In this document: positions 15,929-23,498 of the stretch, in pieces
Numbering within the stretch: the stretch's first letter is position 1
Layout: each line of letters starts with the position of its first letter
Source of the DNA: an uncultured Collinsella sp.
Lineage (GTDB): Bacteria; Actinomycetota; Coriobacteriia; Coriobacteriales; Coriobacteriaceae
DNA: 27,578 nucleotides
Direction: 5' to 3'
Assembly: GCA_902493855.1 (NCBI GenBank)
Contig: CABUQV010000023.1
Location: forward strand, 1 to 27,578
Notes under the pieces: generated by a model
What the model saw: only the letters and a program-made list of their open reading frames with translations
Told to the model about the DNA's origin: nothing
Databases searched by the model: none
Program-made: the position numbers and the translations under genes

Positions 15929-16764
15929 TGCTGTTTAGGCTGGTTGCCGCGGACCTGAGGACCGTTTTGAAGAAGAACATCCTTACTTTTATTGCGATTG
16001 CGGCAGTGACCGTTGCGAACTTGGTGTACGCCTACGGCTTGTCTTCTGTGTATGGGGTTCGGACGAATGCCTTGGGGTTTGCTGATAATCTCGCGCTCGT
16101 GTTTGCCGGATCCGCTCCGTTTGAGCCTAGGCCCGGGCTCATGTTTGTGCCTCCGTTAGGATGGCTATTTGTCATTCTGCTTATTCTCTATACAACACTC
16201 GATTATCCGACCGAATCGTTGCACGGGTTTGGTTTGCAAGCGCTTGTTCGATGCCGGTCAAGAACCCTTTGGTGGGTCTCGCGTTTTATCTTGGTGGCGG
16301 CGGTAACGGCATTTTCGCTGCTCGTGGTGGTTTGCTCTGTTGTGATTTGGAGCTTGATGGTGAGCGCCTCGTTCAGCGCGGTCATTCATGGTGAGTCGCT
16401 TCAGCTGGCTAATTTGGCGCCGTGGTTTCTCAAAGCTGGCGAGGCGGATGCGCTGCCGTTTTTCACAGGTCTCTTTTTTGCTTTCGAGGCGCTTGCGTTT
16501 GCGCAGGCAGTGATTGGCTTTGTACTTGGGCCGTCGGTCTCGTTTGTGGTTTTAATGAGCTACCTGATCTGTTCGGCATTTGCGCGGCATTGGGTGCTGT
16601 TAGGCAACGCCCTAATGCTGTTGCGCTGGGGCGGAATTGTCAAAGAGGGAATCGCGACGGGCTCGAGCGTCTTGTTTTCAATTGTGATTATGTCGTTATG
16701 CCTATCGTTGGGTGGACTGTGGTTTCGAAGGGCCGACCTTATAGAAAAGGGGGACAAGATATGA
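15928..16764 (+). CDS. ABC-type membrane protein 2
   Basis: 278 residues; ATG overlaps the preceding stop (TGATG). About six TM helices. After the first extracytoplasmic loop it carries FEPRPGLMFVPPLGWLFV and then a TLDYPTESLHGFGLQ segment, which I recognise as recurrent in permeases of secreted-peptide ABC loci (recollection, not a search). It ends with an ATGA overlap into the ATPase gene. It is probably the second half of a heterodimeric permease. Confidence 0.75.
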   Translation: MLFRLVAADLRTVLKKNILTFIAIAAVTVANLVYAYGLSSVYGVRTNALGFADNLALVFAGSAPFEPRPGLMFVPPLGWLFVILLILYTTLDYPTESLHGFGLQALVRCRSRTLWWVSRFILVAAVTAFSLLVVVCSVVIWSLMVSASFSAVIHGESLQLANLAPWFLKAGEADALPFFTGLFFAFEALAFAQAVIGFVLGPSVSFVVLMSYLICSAFARHWVLLGNALMLLRWGGIVKEGIATGSSVLFSIVIMSLCLSLGGLWFRRADLIEKGDKI

Positions 16765-17405
16765 GCGTGATCGTTAGGGACGTATCGAAGCGCATGGGCA
16801 AAAACGATGTTCTGCGCAACGTGTCCATCGAGGTTGACCCTGGGACTGTGGTTGGGCTTCAGGGGATAAACGGTTCGGGTAAGACCATGCTTATGCGAGC
16901 GGTCTGCGGATTGATCAAGCCTACCGAAGGCGAAATCTCTATCGATGGCCAAAGGCTTGGGGTGGACATCTCGTTCCCGCCGAGTCTGGGGATGTTGATC
17001 GAGGCGCCTTCCTTTTTGGGATATCTGTCTGGCTACGATAATTTGGAGCTCATCGCTCAGATCAAGGGCGTTGCCACCCCCGAGGACATTCGCTCTGCCC
17101 TGCGGCTCGTGGGGCTCGATGCAGACGAAAAAAAGAAGTTCCGAGCATACTCGCTTGGGATGAAGCAACGTCTGGGGATAGCTGCGGCAATTATGGAAAA
17201 GCCGAAGCTACTTGTTCTCGATGAGCCAACAAATGCCCTCGACGAAGCGGGCGTGGAAATGCTCAAGCGCGTTGTGGCGATGGCGGCATCAACGGGTCGC
17301 GAGGTTATTCTGTCCAGCCATGACGGAGAGGTGCTCGAGGAGCTGGCCGATCGGGTTTACTGTATGCGCGACGGTGCCGTTGTGAAAGTTCGGGAAAGGT
17401 CGTGA
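16761..17405 (+). CDS. ABC transporter ATP-binding protein
   Basis: 214 residues from ATG 16761 (AGGGGG 7 nt upstream, 4-bp ATGA overlap with the permease). Walker A GINGSGKT (35-42), ABC signature YSLGMKQR (130-137), Walker B LLVLDEP (150-156) and the H-loop histidine in SSHD (H187) are all present. The sequence is close to the bacitracin/lantibiotic-immunity class of short ATPases (BcrA/LanF-like). It energises the two preceding membrane proteins. Its stop overlaps the next start as GTGA. Confidence 0.93.
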   Translation: MSVIVRDVSKRMGKNDVLRNVSIEVDPGTVVGLQGINGSGKTMLMRAVCGLIKPTEGEISIDGQRLGVDISFPPSLGMLIEAPSFLGYLSGYDNLELIAQIKGVATPEDIRSALRLVGLDADEKKKFRAYSLGMKQRLGIAAAIMEKPKLLVLDEPTNALDEAGVEMLKRVVAMAASTGREVILSSHDGEVLEELADRVYCMRDGAVVKVRERS

Positions 17406-18070
17406 GCGCGATGAAGAAGACCCTGTGGACAAGAAGGGCGGTGCTTGCTCTTTTCGGCTGTGCTGCTACCGGCATTGCGGGCATGAGGGTGAGCGTCGTT
17501 AACGGGAACCGGACGGTCATTCCTGAGAAATATTATGCGGAGGGCGAATGGCTCTCGATGGATGGGGCGTTTCTGGGGTCGAAGGATGTGGCGACTGACG
17601 GGTATTCGTTTTGCATAGACGGGGCAGAGCTGCTCACGCCGCGCGAGTATCTCAAGCGTGCACATGATGATTATTCAAAATATGGCATCGTGGATACGAA
17701 AACGAAATTGAAGGACGCCGACATCACGTGTGTTATCGCCGTAAAGATGCGTGTCAGGAATAAGGACAATGTCGAAGGCGGAATTAAAACGTATGTTTGG
17801 CATTTGGTGCCGGAGTCTGCGCCAAACTATGACTTTGTGGTCAATACCGATCTGATAACGCAGGCAATGCCGGCTCTGGGCGGCTCTGCTGCGTTTGCTG
17901 TACAGGTTGGGGCGGAGAACGAGTTGCTCGTCCCATTCATGATGCAAAACACCAACGACTATTTCGAAGATTACGAAACCGTCCGTTTTGAGAAAGCGTT
18001 TCCCGGAACCTATACGATGAAGATGACCGATCTGCCGGAGCGGAGGCTCTTAAGGTTTGAAGTGAAGTAG
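17402..18070 (+). CDS. Membrane-anchored extracytoplasmic protein of the ABC cassette (DUF5028-like)
   Basis: 222 residues from GTG 17402 (4-bp overlap; ATG 17411 also possible). A basic N-terminus and one hydrophobic segment (about 10-28) include LFGC, an imperfect lipobox, so it may be a lipoprotein or a single-pass anchor. The soluble domain begins GEWLSMDGAF and continues with DGYSFCIDGAELLTPREYL, resembling the DUF5028 family found beside such ABC genes (moderate). It likely acts outside the cell as an accessory or immunity factor. It is the last gene of the low-G+C cassette. Confidence 0.65.
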   Translation: MSAMKKTLWTRRAVLALFGCAATGIAGMRVSVVNGNRTVIPEKYYAEGEWLSMDGAFLGSKDVATDGYSFCIDGAELLTPREYLKRAHDDYSKYGIVDTKTKLKDADITCVIAVKMRVRNKDNVEGGIKTYVWHLVPESAPNYDFVVNTDLITQAMPALGGSAAFAVQVGAENELLVPFMMQNTNDYFEDYETVRFEKAFPGTYTMKMTDLPERRLLRFEVK

Positions 18071-18173
18071 CTCGAGAGCTAGGCAAAATGGGTCCATCGG
18101 TGGCACTCGCGCTCGATCCCAGGCGCCCTGGCCCGGAATGACGCGGGGCGAGGCGTCTTCGGTGTCGGCTGGC

Positions 18174-18887
18174 CTACCGCTTCTTCTTGTTCTTCTGCTT
18201 GCGCTGCTTGCCCTTGGTCTCCTGGGGCTTGTCGCCCTGCTTGGCTTCGGCAGCGGCCTTTTCTGCCTTCATCTTCTTGCGTTTGGTCTCGATGCGGAGT
18301 TTTTTGTTGATGCGCGCCTTGAGGAAGGGACCAAACTGCTCGGCATCGCCGCGGACGAAGGTGTCCTTAGGGATCGTCACGCCCTGGTCGGCGAACATGG
18401 CCACAAAGATGCGCTCGCCGTTGAGTACGTGGTCGAGCTTCTCAAACGGGAAGAACTGCGACTTGCCGCTCTTGCCCCAAACCATCAGGCCGTCCTCGTT
18501 GGCGGCGACGCGGCGATAGCGGCCGCCCATGGACTCGTCGGCCTCGACGGCGTCGATAAAGTCGCGGGCGAGGGTGTGGTGCAGGTTCTTGCTCCACCAG
18601 GCCAAAAAGGCGCCGAATACGATCAGGACGACGCCAAACTTGATCCAGTTGCCGCCGGCCACCAGCATGCCGATGCCGATGAGCGCGGCAATCGCGGCGG
18701 CGACGTACAGGGAGCCGCGACGCCTGGGCGAGGCGACCAGGCGGGCGAAGTCGGTGACCAGGTCGTTTTCGTACTGGTACTCGTTGAGGTACAGGATGCC
18801 GTCGTCGGCTGCGGCCTGCTCCTCGAGCGCGACCTCGACCTGGTCGGCTGCTTCGGAGGGGACGAGGTTGCTCTCTGCGTCTGCCAT
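18174..18887 (-). CDS. YcxB-like membrane protein
   Basis: 237 residues; ATG 18887 with AGGAG about 10 nt upstream. Acidic N-terminus, two TM helices (about 58-78 and 82-100), then a cytoplasmic domain with FPFEKLDHVLNGERIFVA and a VTIPKDTFVRGD segment typical of the YcxB-like fold. A highly basic Lys/Arg/Gln-rich tail (about 195-237) follows. Function of the family is unknown. It is divergent from dnaX, sharing a 115-bp intergenic region, and convergent with the ABC cassette. Confidence 0.8.
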   Translation of the reverse strand: MADAESNLVPSEAADQVEVALEEQAAADDGILYLNEYQYENDLVTDFARLVASPRRRGSLYVAAAIAALIGIGMLVAGGNWIKFGVVLIVFGAFLAWWSKNLHHTLARDFIDAVEADESMGGRYRRVAANEDGLMVWGKSGKSQFFPFEKLDHVLNGERIFVAMFADQGVTIPKDTFVRGDAEQFGPFLKARINKKLRIETKRKKMKAEKAAAEAKQGDKPQETKGKQRKQKNKKKR

Positions 18888-19002
18888 GCTCTTTGGACTC
18901 CTATCGCGGCGGGCTCGCCGTACGGGTTATTATGAATGCAGTATGCCGTGCGACCGCATGGCCGTCGCGGCAACAAGACTCAGTATACCCGGGGGAGCAC
19001 CC

Positions 19003-21483
19003 ATGGAATCGTTGTACCGAAAGTATCGCCCGCTCACCTTCGACTCCGTGGTGGGCCAGCAGCATATCGTCTCGACGCTCGAGCACGCCATCACCGAGGG
19101 ACGCCTGTCCCACGCCTACCTGTTCTGCGGACCGCGCGGCACGGGCAAGACCACCATGGCGCGCATTCTGGCCAAGGCACTGCTGTGCCGCAATGCCGAG
19201 GCGGCGCGCGCCGAGGGTGCGAGCGGCTGCATGCCCGACGGCACCTGTGAGGAATGCGAGCTCATCGCCGAGGGCAACCACCCAGACGTTTACGAGCTCG
19301 ATGCCGCCTCCCGCACGGGCGTGGACAATGTGCGCGAGGAAATTATCAACTCCGTCAACTTTGCCCCGGTGCGCGGCAAGTACAAGATTTATATCATCGA
19401 CGAGGTCCACATGCTCACGACGGCGGCGTTCAACGCGCTGCTCAAGACGCTTGAGGAGCCGCCGGCACACGTGATCTTTGTGCTGTGCACCACCGACCCG
19501 CAAAAGATTCTGGAGACCATTCTCTCGCGCTGCCAGCGCTTCGATTTCCATCGTATCGGCAACGAGGATATTGAGCATCGCCTGGCATACGTGTGCGAGC
19601 AGGAGGGCTTCGATTACGACGACGAGGCGCTGGCTATCGTGGCGCGCCATGCCAAGGGCGGCATGCGCGACGCGTTGTCCACGCTGGAGCAACTGAGCGT
19701 CTTTGGCAACGGTTCTGTGCATGCGGACGACGCCCGCTCGCTTTTGGGCGAGGTTTCGGACCAGATCCTGGGCGAGTTTGCCCGCGCCATCGCCGAGCGT
19801 GATGTCGCCGAGCTCTATGGACTGATCCGTGCGCAGGTCGAGGAAGGAAACGACCTGCTGGAGCTGACGCGCGACCTGGTGGCGCACGTGCGCGACGTGT
19901 ATGTTGCCTGCGTTGCCGGTGCCCGTGCCGAGTTGTTTGAGGGCGGTGCCGAGCAGGCCGAGGCGCTTGCTGCCGAGGCCGCTGCCTTTGGCGAGCATCC
20001 TGCCGACCGCCTGGCCCGTGTGCTGACGGTGCTCGACGATGCCGCACTGGAGATGAGGGGCGCGAGCGACGTGCGCCTGGTGCTCGAGATTGCCTGCACG
20101 CGTCTGGCACGTCCCGAGGCCGATTTAACGATTGAGGCATTGGCCGAGCGCGTGGCTCGCTTGGAGGCCATGGTTGCCAACGGCGCCGTGCCGGCGAGCG
20201 TGGCTGCTGCTCAGGCCGCCGCGCCTGCAGCATCCGTGCCCGCTGCTGCCCAGCAGCCGACGCTCATTTCGGGCGCCCGTGCTGCCGCTCCGGCGGCATC
20301 CGCCGCCCCTGCTGCTACGTCCGCGCGCCAGGGCGGTATGCCTTGGGACCGTGGTGCTGCTGTTCCGGCTGCCCAGCCTGCGCCCCGTTCTGCGTCCGTG
20401 TCAGCTTCCAAACCTGCAGCGCCTGCGCCTCAGCCTGCGCCGGCTCCGACGCCTCAGCCCGTTGCGGCCCCCGCGCCTGCCACCGCTCCGGCACCTAAGC
20501 CCCAGTCCAACAATGCCGCCCAGGTTGCCGCCGCCGGTGCTGCCGAGACCCCCGCGGTCGAGGACGCCGGCGAGCTCCAGCGCAAATGGGCCGAGGTCGT
20601 CGAGCGCGTCAAGGCTCGTCAGGCCTCCTACGCAGGGCTTTTGCTCAACGCTCGCGCCACGGCCGACGACGGCTCCAAGCTCACGGTCTCGTTCCCCGCG
20701 GGTTCGACTTTTGCCATTAAGATGCTCGGTCGCGCCGATACGCAGTCGGTGGTCCTGCCGACGGTTTGCACAGTCTTCGGTCGTCGTACCGTCGACTATG
20801 TCCTGGATGGGGGTGGCACGCCGGCTCCTCAACATGAGGAGCATTCTCCATCTGCACGGGCTGCGGCATCTGCGGACCCGCAACCCGTGTCCTCGGCGGC
20901 CCCTGTATCCTCGAGCGCCAGCGCGTCGCAGCAGCAAGCGGCACCGGTGGCGGCATCGACCCCGTCGGCGCCTAAGCCCGCGGCGCCCAAACCGGCCGCT
21001 CCGACACCCGCGCCCAAGCCCGTCTCGCCCGCTCCCAAGTCGTCTGACCTGGGCAAAGCCCCCTGGCTACGCTCCGACAACCCCGCCGGTGCTCCTGCCA
21101 CGGGTAGGCTCCCGACCGAGCCCGCACCCCGTGCGCCCGAGCGCTCGGCTGCCCCCAAGGCTCAGCCTGTCGCGCAGTCCGCGCCGTGGGAATCCGAGCA
21201 GGTGCCCTACGACGACGCCATGGCCGGCGGCTTCGCTGGCGATGCGAGCGGGGACGATTTTCCTCCGTTCGACGTGCCGGGTGCGACGCCCGCGCCCAAG
21301 TCCGCTGTAGCTGCCCCCAAAGAGGAGGACGCTCCTGCAGCTCCCTGGGAGTCCAACCCCGGCGCCGGCAGCCCCTTCGGCCACCAGGGCGCAGCCCCGA
21401 GCATCCCGCAGACCGAGGACGAGGCCAAAGACCTCATCCGCAGCGTCTTCGGTCAGGCCACCATCTTCAAACCGGTGGAGTAG
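19003..21483 (+). CDS. dnaX: DNA polymerase III subunit gamma/tau
   Basis: 826 residues from ATG 19003, with GGGGGAG about 5 nt upstream; the frame is open further upstream, but MESLYRKYRPLTFDSVVGQ is the conserved DnaX start. AAA+ clamp-loader domain: Walker A GPRGTGKT (43-50), zinc-binding cysteines at 62, 76, 82 and 85, DEVH (133-136), then the sensor-1 region LCTTDPQKILETILSRCQRF. Domains I-III end near residue 390. A long Ala/Pro linker follows, then a folded segment (LQRKWAEVVERVKAR through TVDYVL) and a second disordered tail with repeated APW motifs. The last residues form a short helix-like DEAKDLIRSVFGQATIF. It loads the sliding clamp and couples polymerases. No A-rich slippery site was seen, so one product is expected. 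Confidence 0.97.
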   Translation: MESLYRKYRPLTFDSVVGQQHIVSTLEHAITEGRLSHAYLFCGPRGTGKTTMARILAKALLCRNAEAARAEGASGCMPDGTCEECELIAEGNHPDVYELDAASRTGVDNVREEIINSVNFAPVRGKYKIYIIDEVHMLTTAAFNALLKTLEEPPAHVIFVLCTTDPQKILETILSRCQRFDFHRIGNEDIEHRLAYVCEQEGFDYDDEALAIVARHAKGGMRDALSTLEQLSVFGNGSVHADDARSLLGEVSDQILGEFARAIAERDVAELYGLIRAQVEEGNDLLELTRDLVAHVRDVYVACVAGARAELFEGGAEQAEALAAEAAAFGEHPADRLARVLTVLDDAALEMRGASDVRLVLEIACTRLARPEADLTIEALAERVARLEAMVANGAVPASVAAAQAAAPAASVPAAAQQPTLISGARAAAPAASAAPAATSARQGGMPWDRGAAVPAAQPAPRSASVSASKPAAPAPQPAPAPTPQPVAAPAPATAPAPKPQSNNAAQVAAAGAAETPAVEDAGELQRKWAEVVERVKARQASYAGLLLNARATADDGSKLTVSFPAGSTFAIKMLGRADTQSVVLPTVCTVFGRRTVDYVLDGGGTPAPQHEEHSPSARAAASADPQPVSSAAPVSSSASASQQQAAPVAASTPSAPKPAAPKPAAPTPAPKPVSPAPKSSDLGKAPWLRSDNPAGAPATGRLPTEPAPRAPERSAAPKAQPVAQSAPWESEQVPYDDAMAGGFAGDASGDDFPPFDVPGATPAPKSAVAAPKEEDAPAAPWESNPGAGSPFGHQGAAPSIPQTEDEAKDLIRSVFGQATIFKPVE

Positions 21484-21504
21484 CTGCGCAGGCGGGTATA
21501 CTGC

Positions 21505-21978
21505 TCAAGAAGAGAACTCTTTGTCCGGGCGCATCTGTATTTCGGACATGTGTAGTGTGGTGCCGCGTATCTCGCATTCGAGCAGGCAGGTACGTGACGG
21601 TCGGCCTAGGATGTTGAGGTCGATACGATACGTCGCATGGCTGTCTGTGTACTCGACTTGCTCGGCGTTGAGGGTTGCTCCGATTGTCAAGAAAGAGCCC
21701 GGTTCGGCATCGACAATCTTGGAGTCCTTTATCTTGACCTTGAACTCTTGGTAGAGGGACGGGCTGTTGTAGTAAATGGTTCGGGTTCCGTCGGTGCACT
21801 CATCGGTCGCTTCCCATTTGACGACGGGCTGGTCCGAGCCGGCTATCAGCAGTTCTGCTCCAAAGGCTATGGCATGAGTGATGACAACCAGCAATGCCCA
21901 GCCGACAAAGAGGTAGAGAACCACATATGCAACGGGGTGTTTTGAGCGGATGTTTTGGAGCGCGTCGGGGGCATTCAT
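21505..21978 (-). CDS. Small single-pass membrane protein, unknown
   Basis: 157 residues; ATG 21978 with GGAGG 6 nt upstream. One TM helix (about 17-40) and an extracytoplasmic domain of about 115 residues with three cysteines and alternating hydrophobic/polar patterning that suggests beta strands. I do not recognise the family. It lies on the opposite strand between dnaX and ybaB-recR, breaking a gene order that is usually continuous, and its stop is 21 bp from the dnaX stop with no terminator between them. Confidence 0.75.
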   Translation of the reverse strand: MNAPDALQNIRSKHPVAYVVLYLFVGWALLVVITHAIAFGAELLIAGSDQPVVKWEATDECTDGTRTIYYNSPSLYQEFKVKIKDSKIVDAEPGSFLTIGATLNAEQVEYTDSHATYRIDLNILGRPSRTCLLECEIRGTTLHMSEIQMRPDKEFSS

Positions 21979-22012
21979 GGGGCACCTCCAAATTGCTATT
22001 TATGGCAATCAG

Positions 22013-22018
22013 ATTATA
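22013..22018 (-). promoter_or_regulatory. -10 box for the 157-residue membrane protein
   Basis: TATAAT on the minus strand, about 35 bp upstream of ATG 21978. No clear -35 element is visible at the expected distance. Confidence 0.5.
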
Positions 22019-22069
22019 CCCCGCCGTCATGCGCGCCACCTCGAGTAGTGGCTCGGCATTTAGCCATTT

Positions 22070-22190
22070 AGTTGGATGCAGAAAGAAAATACCGGATTCC
22101 GGCTCTACAAGATTTAGCTTTCAATATTATTCAGATGCGAATTATTCAACTTTGCATAATCTTTGGGCGCGGCTTGCACTCCAGGACATG
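22070..22190. other. A+T-rich intergenic island, no gene seen
   Basis: This 120-bp stretch within the 344-bp gap before ybaB is strikingly A+T-rich compared with its surroundings (runs such as TTTCAATATTATTCAG). No ORF with a ribosome binding site, no tRNA fold and no SRP RNA signature was found, although SRP RNA is near dnaX in some bacteria. It may be a decayed insertion or an upstream promoter region. Confidence 0.4.
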
Positions 22191-22238
22191 TATATCGACT
22201 GAGGTAACACGTCCGCCCCGCTCGCTGGCCCCGCGCCG

Positions 22239-22247
22239 TGGTACGAT
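22239..22247 (+). promoter_or_regulatory. Extended -10 promoter for ybaB-recR
   Basis: TG-G-TACGAT, an extended -10 like those upstream of the two kinase operons (TG-C-TACACT, TG-A-TACACT). It predicts a start near 22254 and a leader of about 70 nt. No -35 match. Confidence 0.4.
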
Positions 22248-22322
22248 TTTTGAGTTTGAAAGTCCCGCCGCGCTCCGGCTGCCCTTGCAGCTTGGCGTGC
22301 GGCCGCACGTAAAGGAGCCATC

Positions 22323-22643
22323 ATGGCCGGTATGAACATGCAGCAGATGATGAAGCAGGCTCGCAAGATGCAGGAGCAGCTTGCCGCCGCGCAGGAGAAC
22401 CTCAAGTCCCAGACCGTCGACGCCTCTGCCGGCGGCGGCATGGTCAAGGTGACCGTTAACGGCGAGATGGAGCTCGTCAACCTCACCATCGATCCCGATG
22501 CCCTCGATCCCGAGGACGTCGATATGCTGCAGGACATGATCATGGCTGCCGTCAACGAGGCCGTCCGCGGCGTCAACGAGCTCGCCAACAAGCAGATGGG
22601 CGCCATCACCGGCGGCCTCAACATCCCGGGCATGCCGTTCTAA
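22323..22643 (+). CDS. ybaB: YbaB/EbfC family nucleoid-associated protein
   Basis: 106 residues; ATG 22323 with AGGAG 5 nt upstream. The N-terminal MNMQQMMKQARKMQEQL helix, the GGGMVKVTVNGEMELVNLTIDPDAL core and the C-terminal helix are diagnostic of YbaB/EbfC, a dimeric DNA-binding protein. It is 13 bp upstream of recR and almost always co-transcribed with it, consistent with a role in recombinational repair. Confidence 0.96.
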   Translation: MAGMNMQQMMKQARKMQEQLAAAQENLKSQTVDASAGGGMVKVTVNGEMELVNLTIDPDALDPEDVDMLQDMIMAAVNEAVRGVNELANKQMGAITGGLNIPGMPF

Positions 22644-22656
22644 GACACGCATATAT

Positions 22657-23253
22657 ATGAGTGCGAATCACAGTCTGCAAAAACTGCTCGATGAACTGGG
22701 TCGTCTGCCGGGCATTGGTCCCAAGTCGGCCCAGCGCATCGCCTATTACCTGCTCGAGGCCGATGCCGAGGAGGCCCGCCGCCTGGCCGAGGCCATCCTG
22801 GAGGTCAAGCAGGAGGTCCACTTTTGCAGCCGCTGCTTTAACTACGCCACGGCCGACGAGTGCTCCATCTGCCAGGACCCGATGCGCGATACCACTCGCA
22901 TTTGCGTGGTGGGCGAGCCGCGCGACGTCCAGGCAATCGAGCGCACGGGCAGCTACCATGGCCTGTACCATGTGCTGGGCGGCGTGATCAGCCCCATGGA
23001 CAAGATTGGTCCCGAGCAGTTGCACATCCGCGAGCTGCTGGCGCGTCTGGGCCACGAGGATATCCATGAGGTCATCATCGCCACCAACCCCAACATCGAG
23101 GGCGAGACCACGGCGAGCTACCTGGCCCGCACTATCAAGCCGCTGGGCGTCGAGGTGTCGCGTCTGGCGAGCGGCCTGCCCGTGGGCGGCGACCTGGAGT
23201 ATGCCGACGAGCTTACACTTGGCCGCGCCATCGAGGCCCGTCGTGCGATTTAG
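22657..23253 (+). CDS. recR: Recombination mediator RecR
   Basis: 198 residues, the family's standard length. It has a helix-hairpin-helix (LGRLPGIGPKSAQRIAYYLL), a four-cysteine zinc finger (C57, C60, C69, C72) and a Toprim domain beginning ICVVGEPRDVQAIE, and ends with LTLGRAIEARR. With RecO and RecF it loads RecA at single-stranded gaps. No strong Shine-Dalgarno precedes ATG 22657, so translation may depend on coupling with ybaB. Confidence 0.97.
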   Translation: MSANHSLQKLLDELGRLPGIGPKSAQRIAYYLLEADAEEARRLAEAILEVKQEVHFCSRCFNYATADECSICQDPMRDTTRICVVGEPRDVQAIERTGSYHGLYHVLGGVISPMDKIGPEQLHIRELLARLGHEDIHEVIIATNPNIEGETTASYLARTIKPLGVEVSRLASGLPVGGDLEYADELTLGRAIEARRAI

Positions 23254-23290
23254 GTGGCGAGCCTGCTCCTGCTGTATGTTTTCCTCGCGA

Positions 23291-23320
23291 CGCACGGGGT
23301 AGTCATAATTTCCCCGTGCG
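23291..23320 (+). terminator. Terminator-like hairpin after recR
   Basis: A perfect 9-bp stem CGCACGGGG (23291-23299) with CCCCGTGCG (23312-23320) and a 12-nt loop, 38 bp after the recR stop. The following sequence is only modestly T-rich (TGAGTTTGTTG). Confidence 0.6.
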
Positions 23321-23331
23321 ACTGTGAGTTT

Positions 23332-23414
23332 GTTGTGCAACAAAGATGCTTCGTGTCCGCTTATCGCATGGATGCTTCCGCTCGCATCCTTAATTTGCCC
23401 ATTCGTTGCGCAAC
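23332..23414 (+). promoter_or_regulatory. Paired GTTGYGCAAC palindromes upstream of the second kinase operon
   Basis: GTTGTGCAAC (23332-23341, inside a longer TTTGTTG-TG-CAACAAA repeat at 23329-23344) and the perfect palindrome GTTGCGCAAC (23405-23414) differ at one base and lie 73 bp apart, close to seven helical turns. The second covers the -35 region of the predicted promoter. This is a plausible operator pair for an unknown regulator. Confidence 0.5.
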
Positions 23415-23436
23415 CTTTTGGGTTCGCTGATACACT
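23406..23436 (+). promoter_or_regulatory. Promoter of the second kinase/FHA operon
   Basis: Extended -10 TG-A-TACACT (23428-23436) with a TTGCGC -35-like box (23406-23411) at a long 19-bp spacing. Start would fall near 23443. The -10 is the same as that of the large leftward operon, TACACT with a TG extension. Confidence 0.5.
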
Positions 23437-23458
23437 CAAATATGGATTTGAATGAATG

Positions 23459-23483
23459 CGCCGCTTCTGAGCGGCGTGTTTTT
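23459..23483 (+). promoter_or_regulatory. Terminator-like hairpin in the short leader of the second kinase operon
   Basis: CGCCGC (23459-23464) pairs with GCGGCG (23471-23476), followed by TGTTTTTG, then GGAGGA and ATG 23499. If the predicted start is right, transcription passes this hairpin within about 40 nt, so it could attenuate expression. Confidence 0.4.
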
Positions 23484-23498
23484 GTTGGAGGAGAACGC

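Noticed and set aside
18071..18173. A tRNA or attachment-site remnant at the right end of the low-G+C cassette (CTCGATCCCAGGCGCC resembles a T-arm)
   Set aside because: No acceptor, D or anticodon arms could be paired, and no matching direct repeat was seen at the left end of the cassette.
18529..19002. N-terminal extension of dnaX by about 158 residues
   Set aside because: The extension overlaps the YcxB-like gene on the other strand and is low-complexity; the conserved start MESLYRKYRP and its Shine-Dalgarno are at 19003.
18901..19998. A 365-codon minus-strand frame opposite dnaX
   Set aside because: It overlaps the well-conserved AAA+ domain of dnaX and contains no recognisable domain; a shadow frame.
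20130..20640. Programmed frameshift producing a short gamma form of DnaX
   Set aside because: No A-rich slippery heptamer followed by a stem-loop was found between the AAA+ region and the tail.
22080..22320. SRP RNA gene near dnaX/ybaB
   Set aside because: The conserved SRP domain IV tetraloop and internal loop motifs were not found on either strand.
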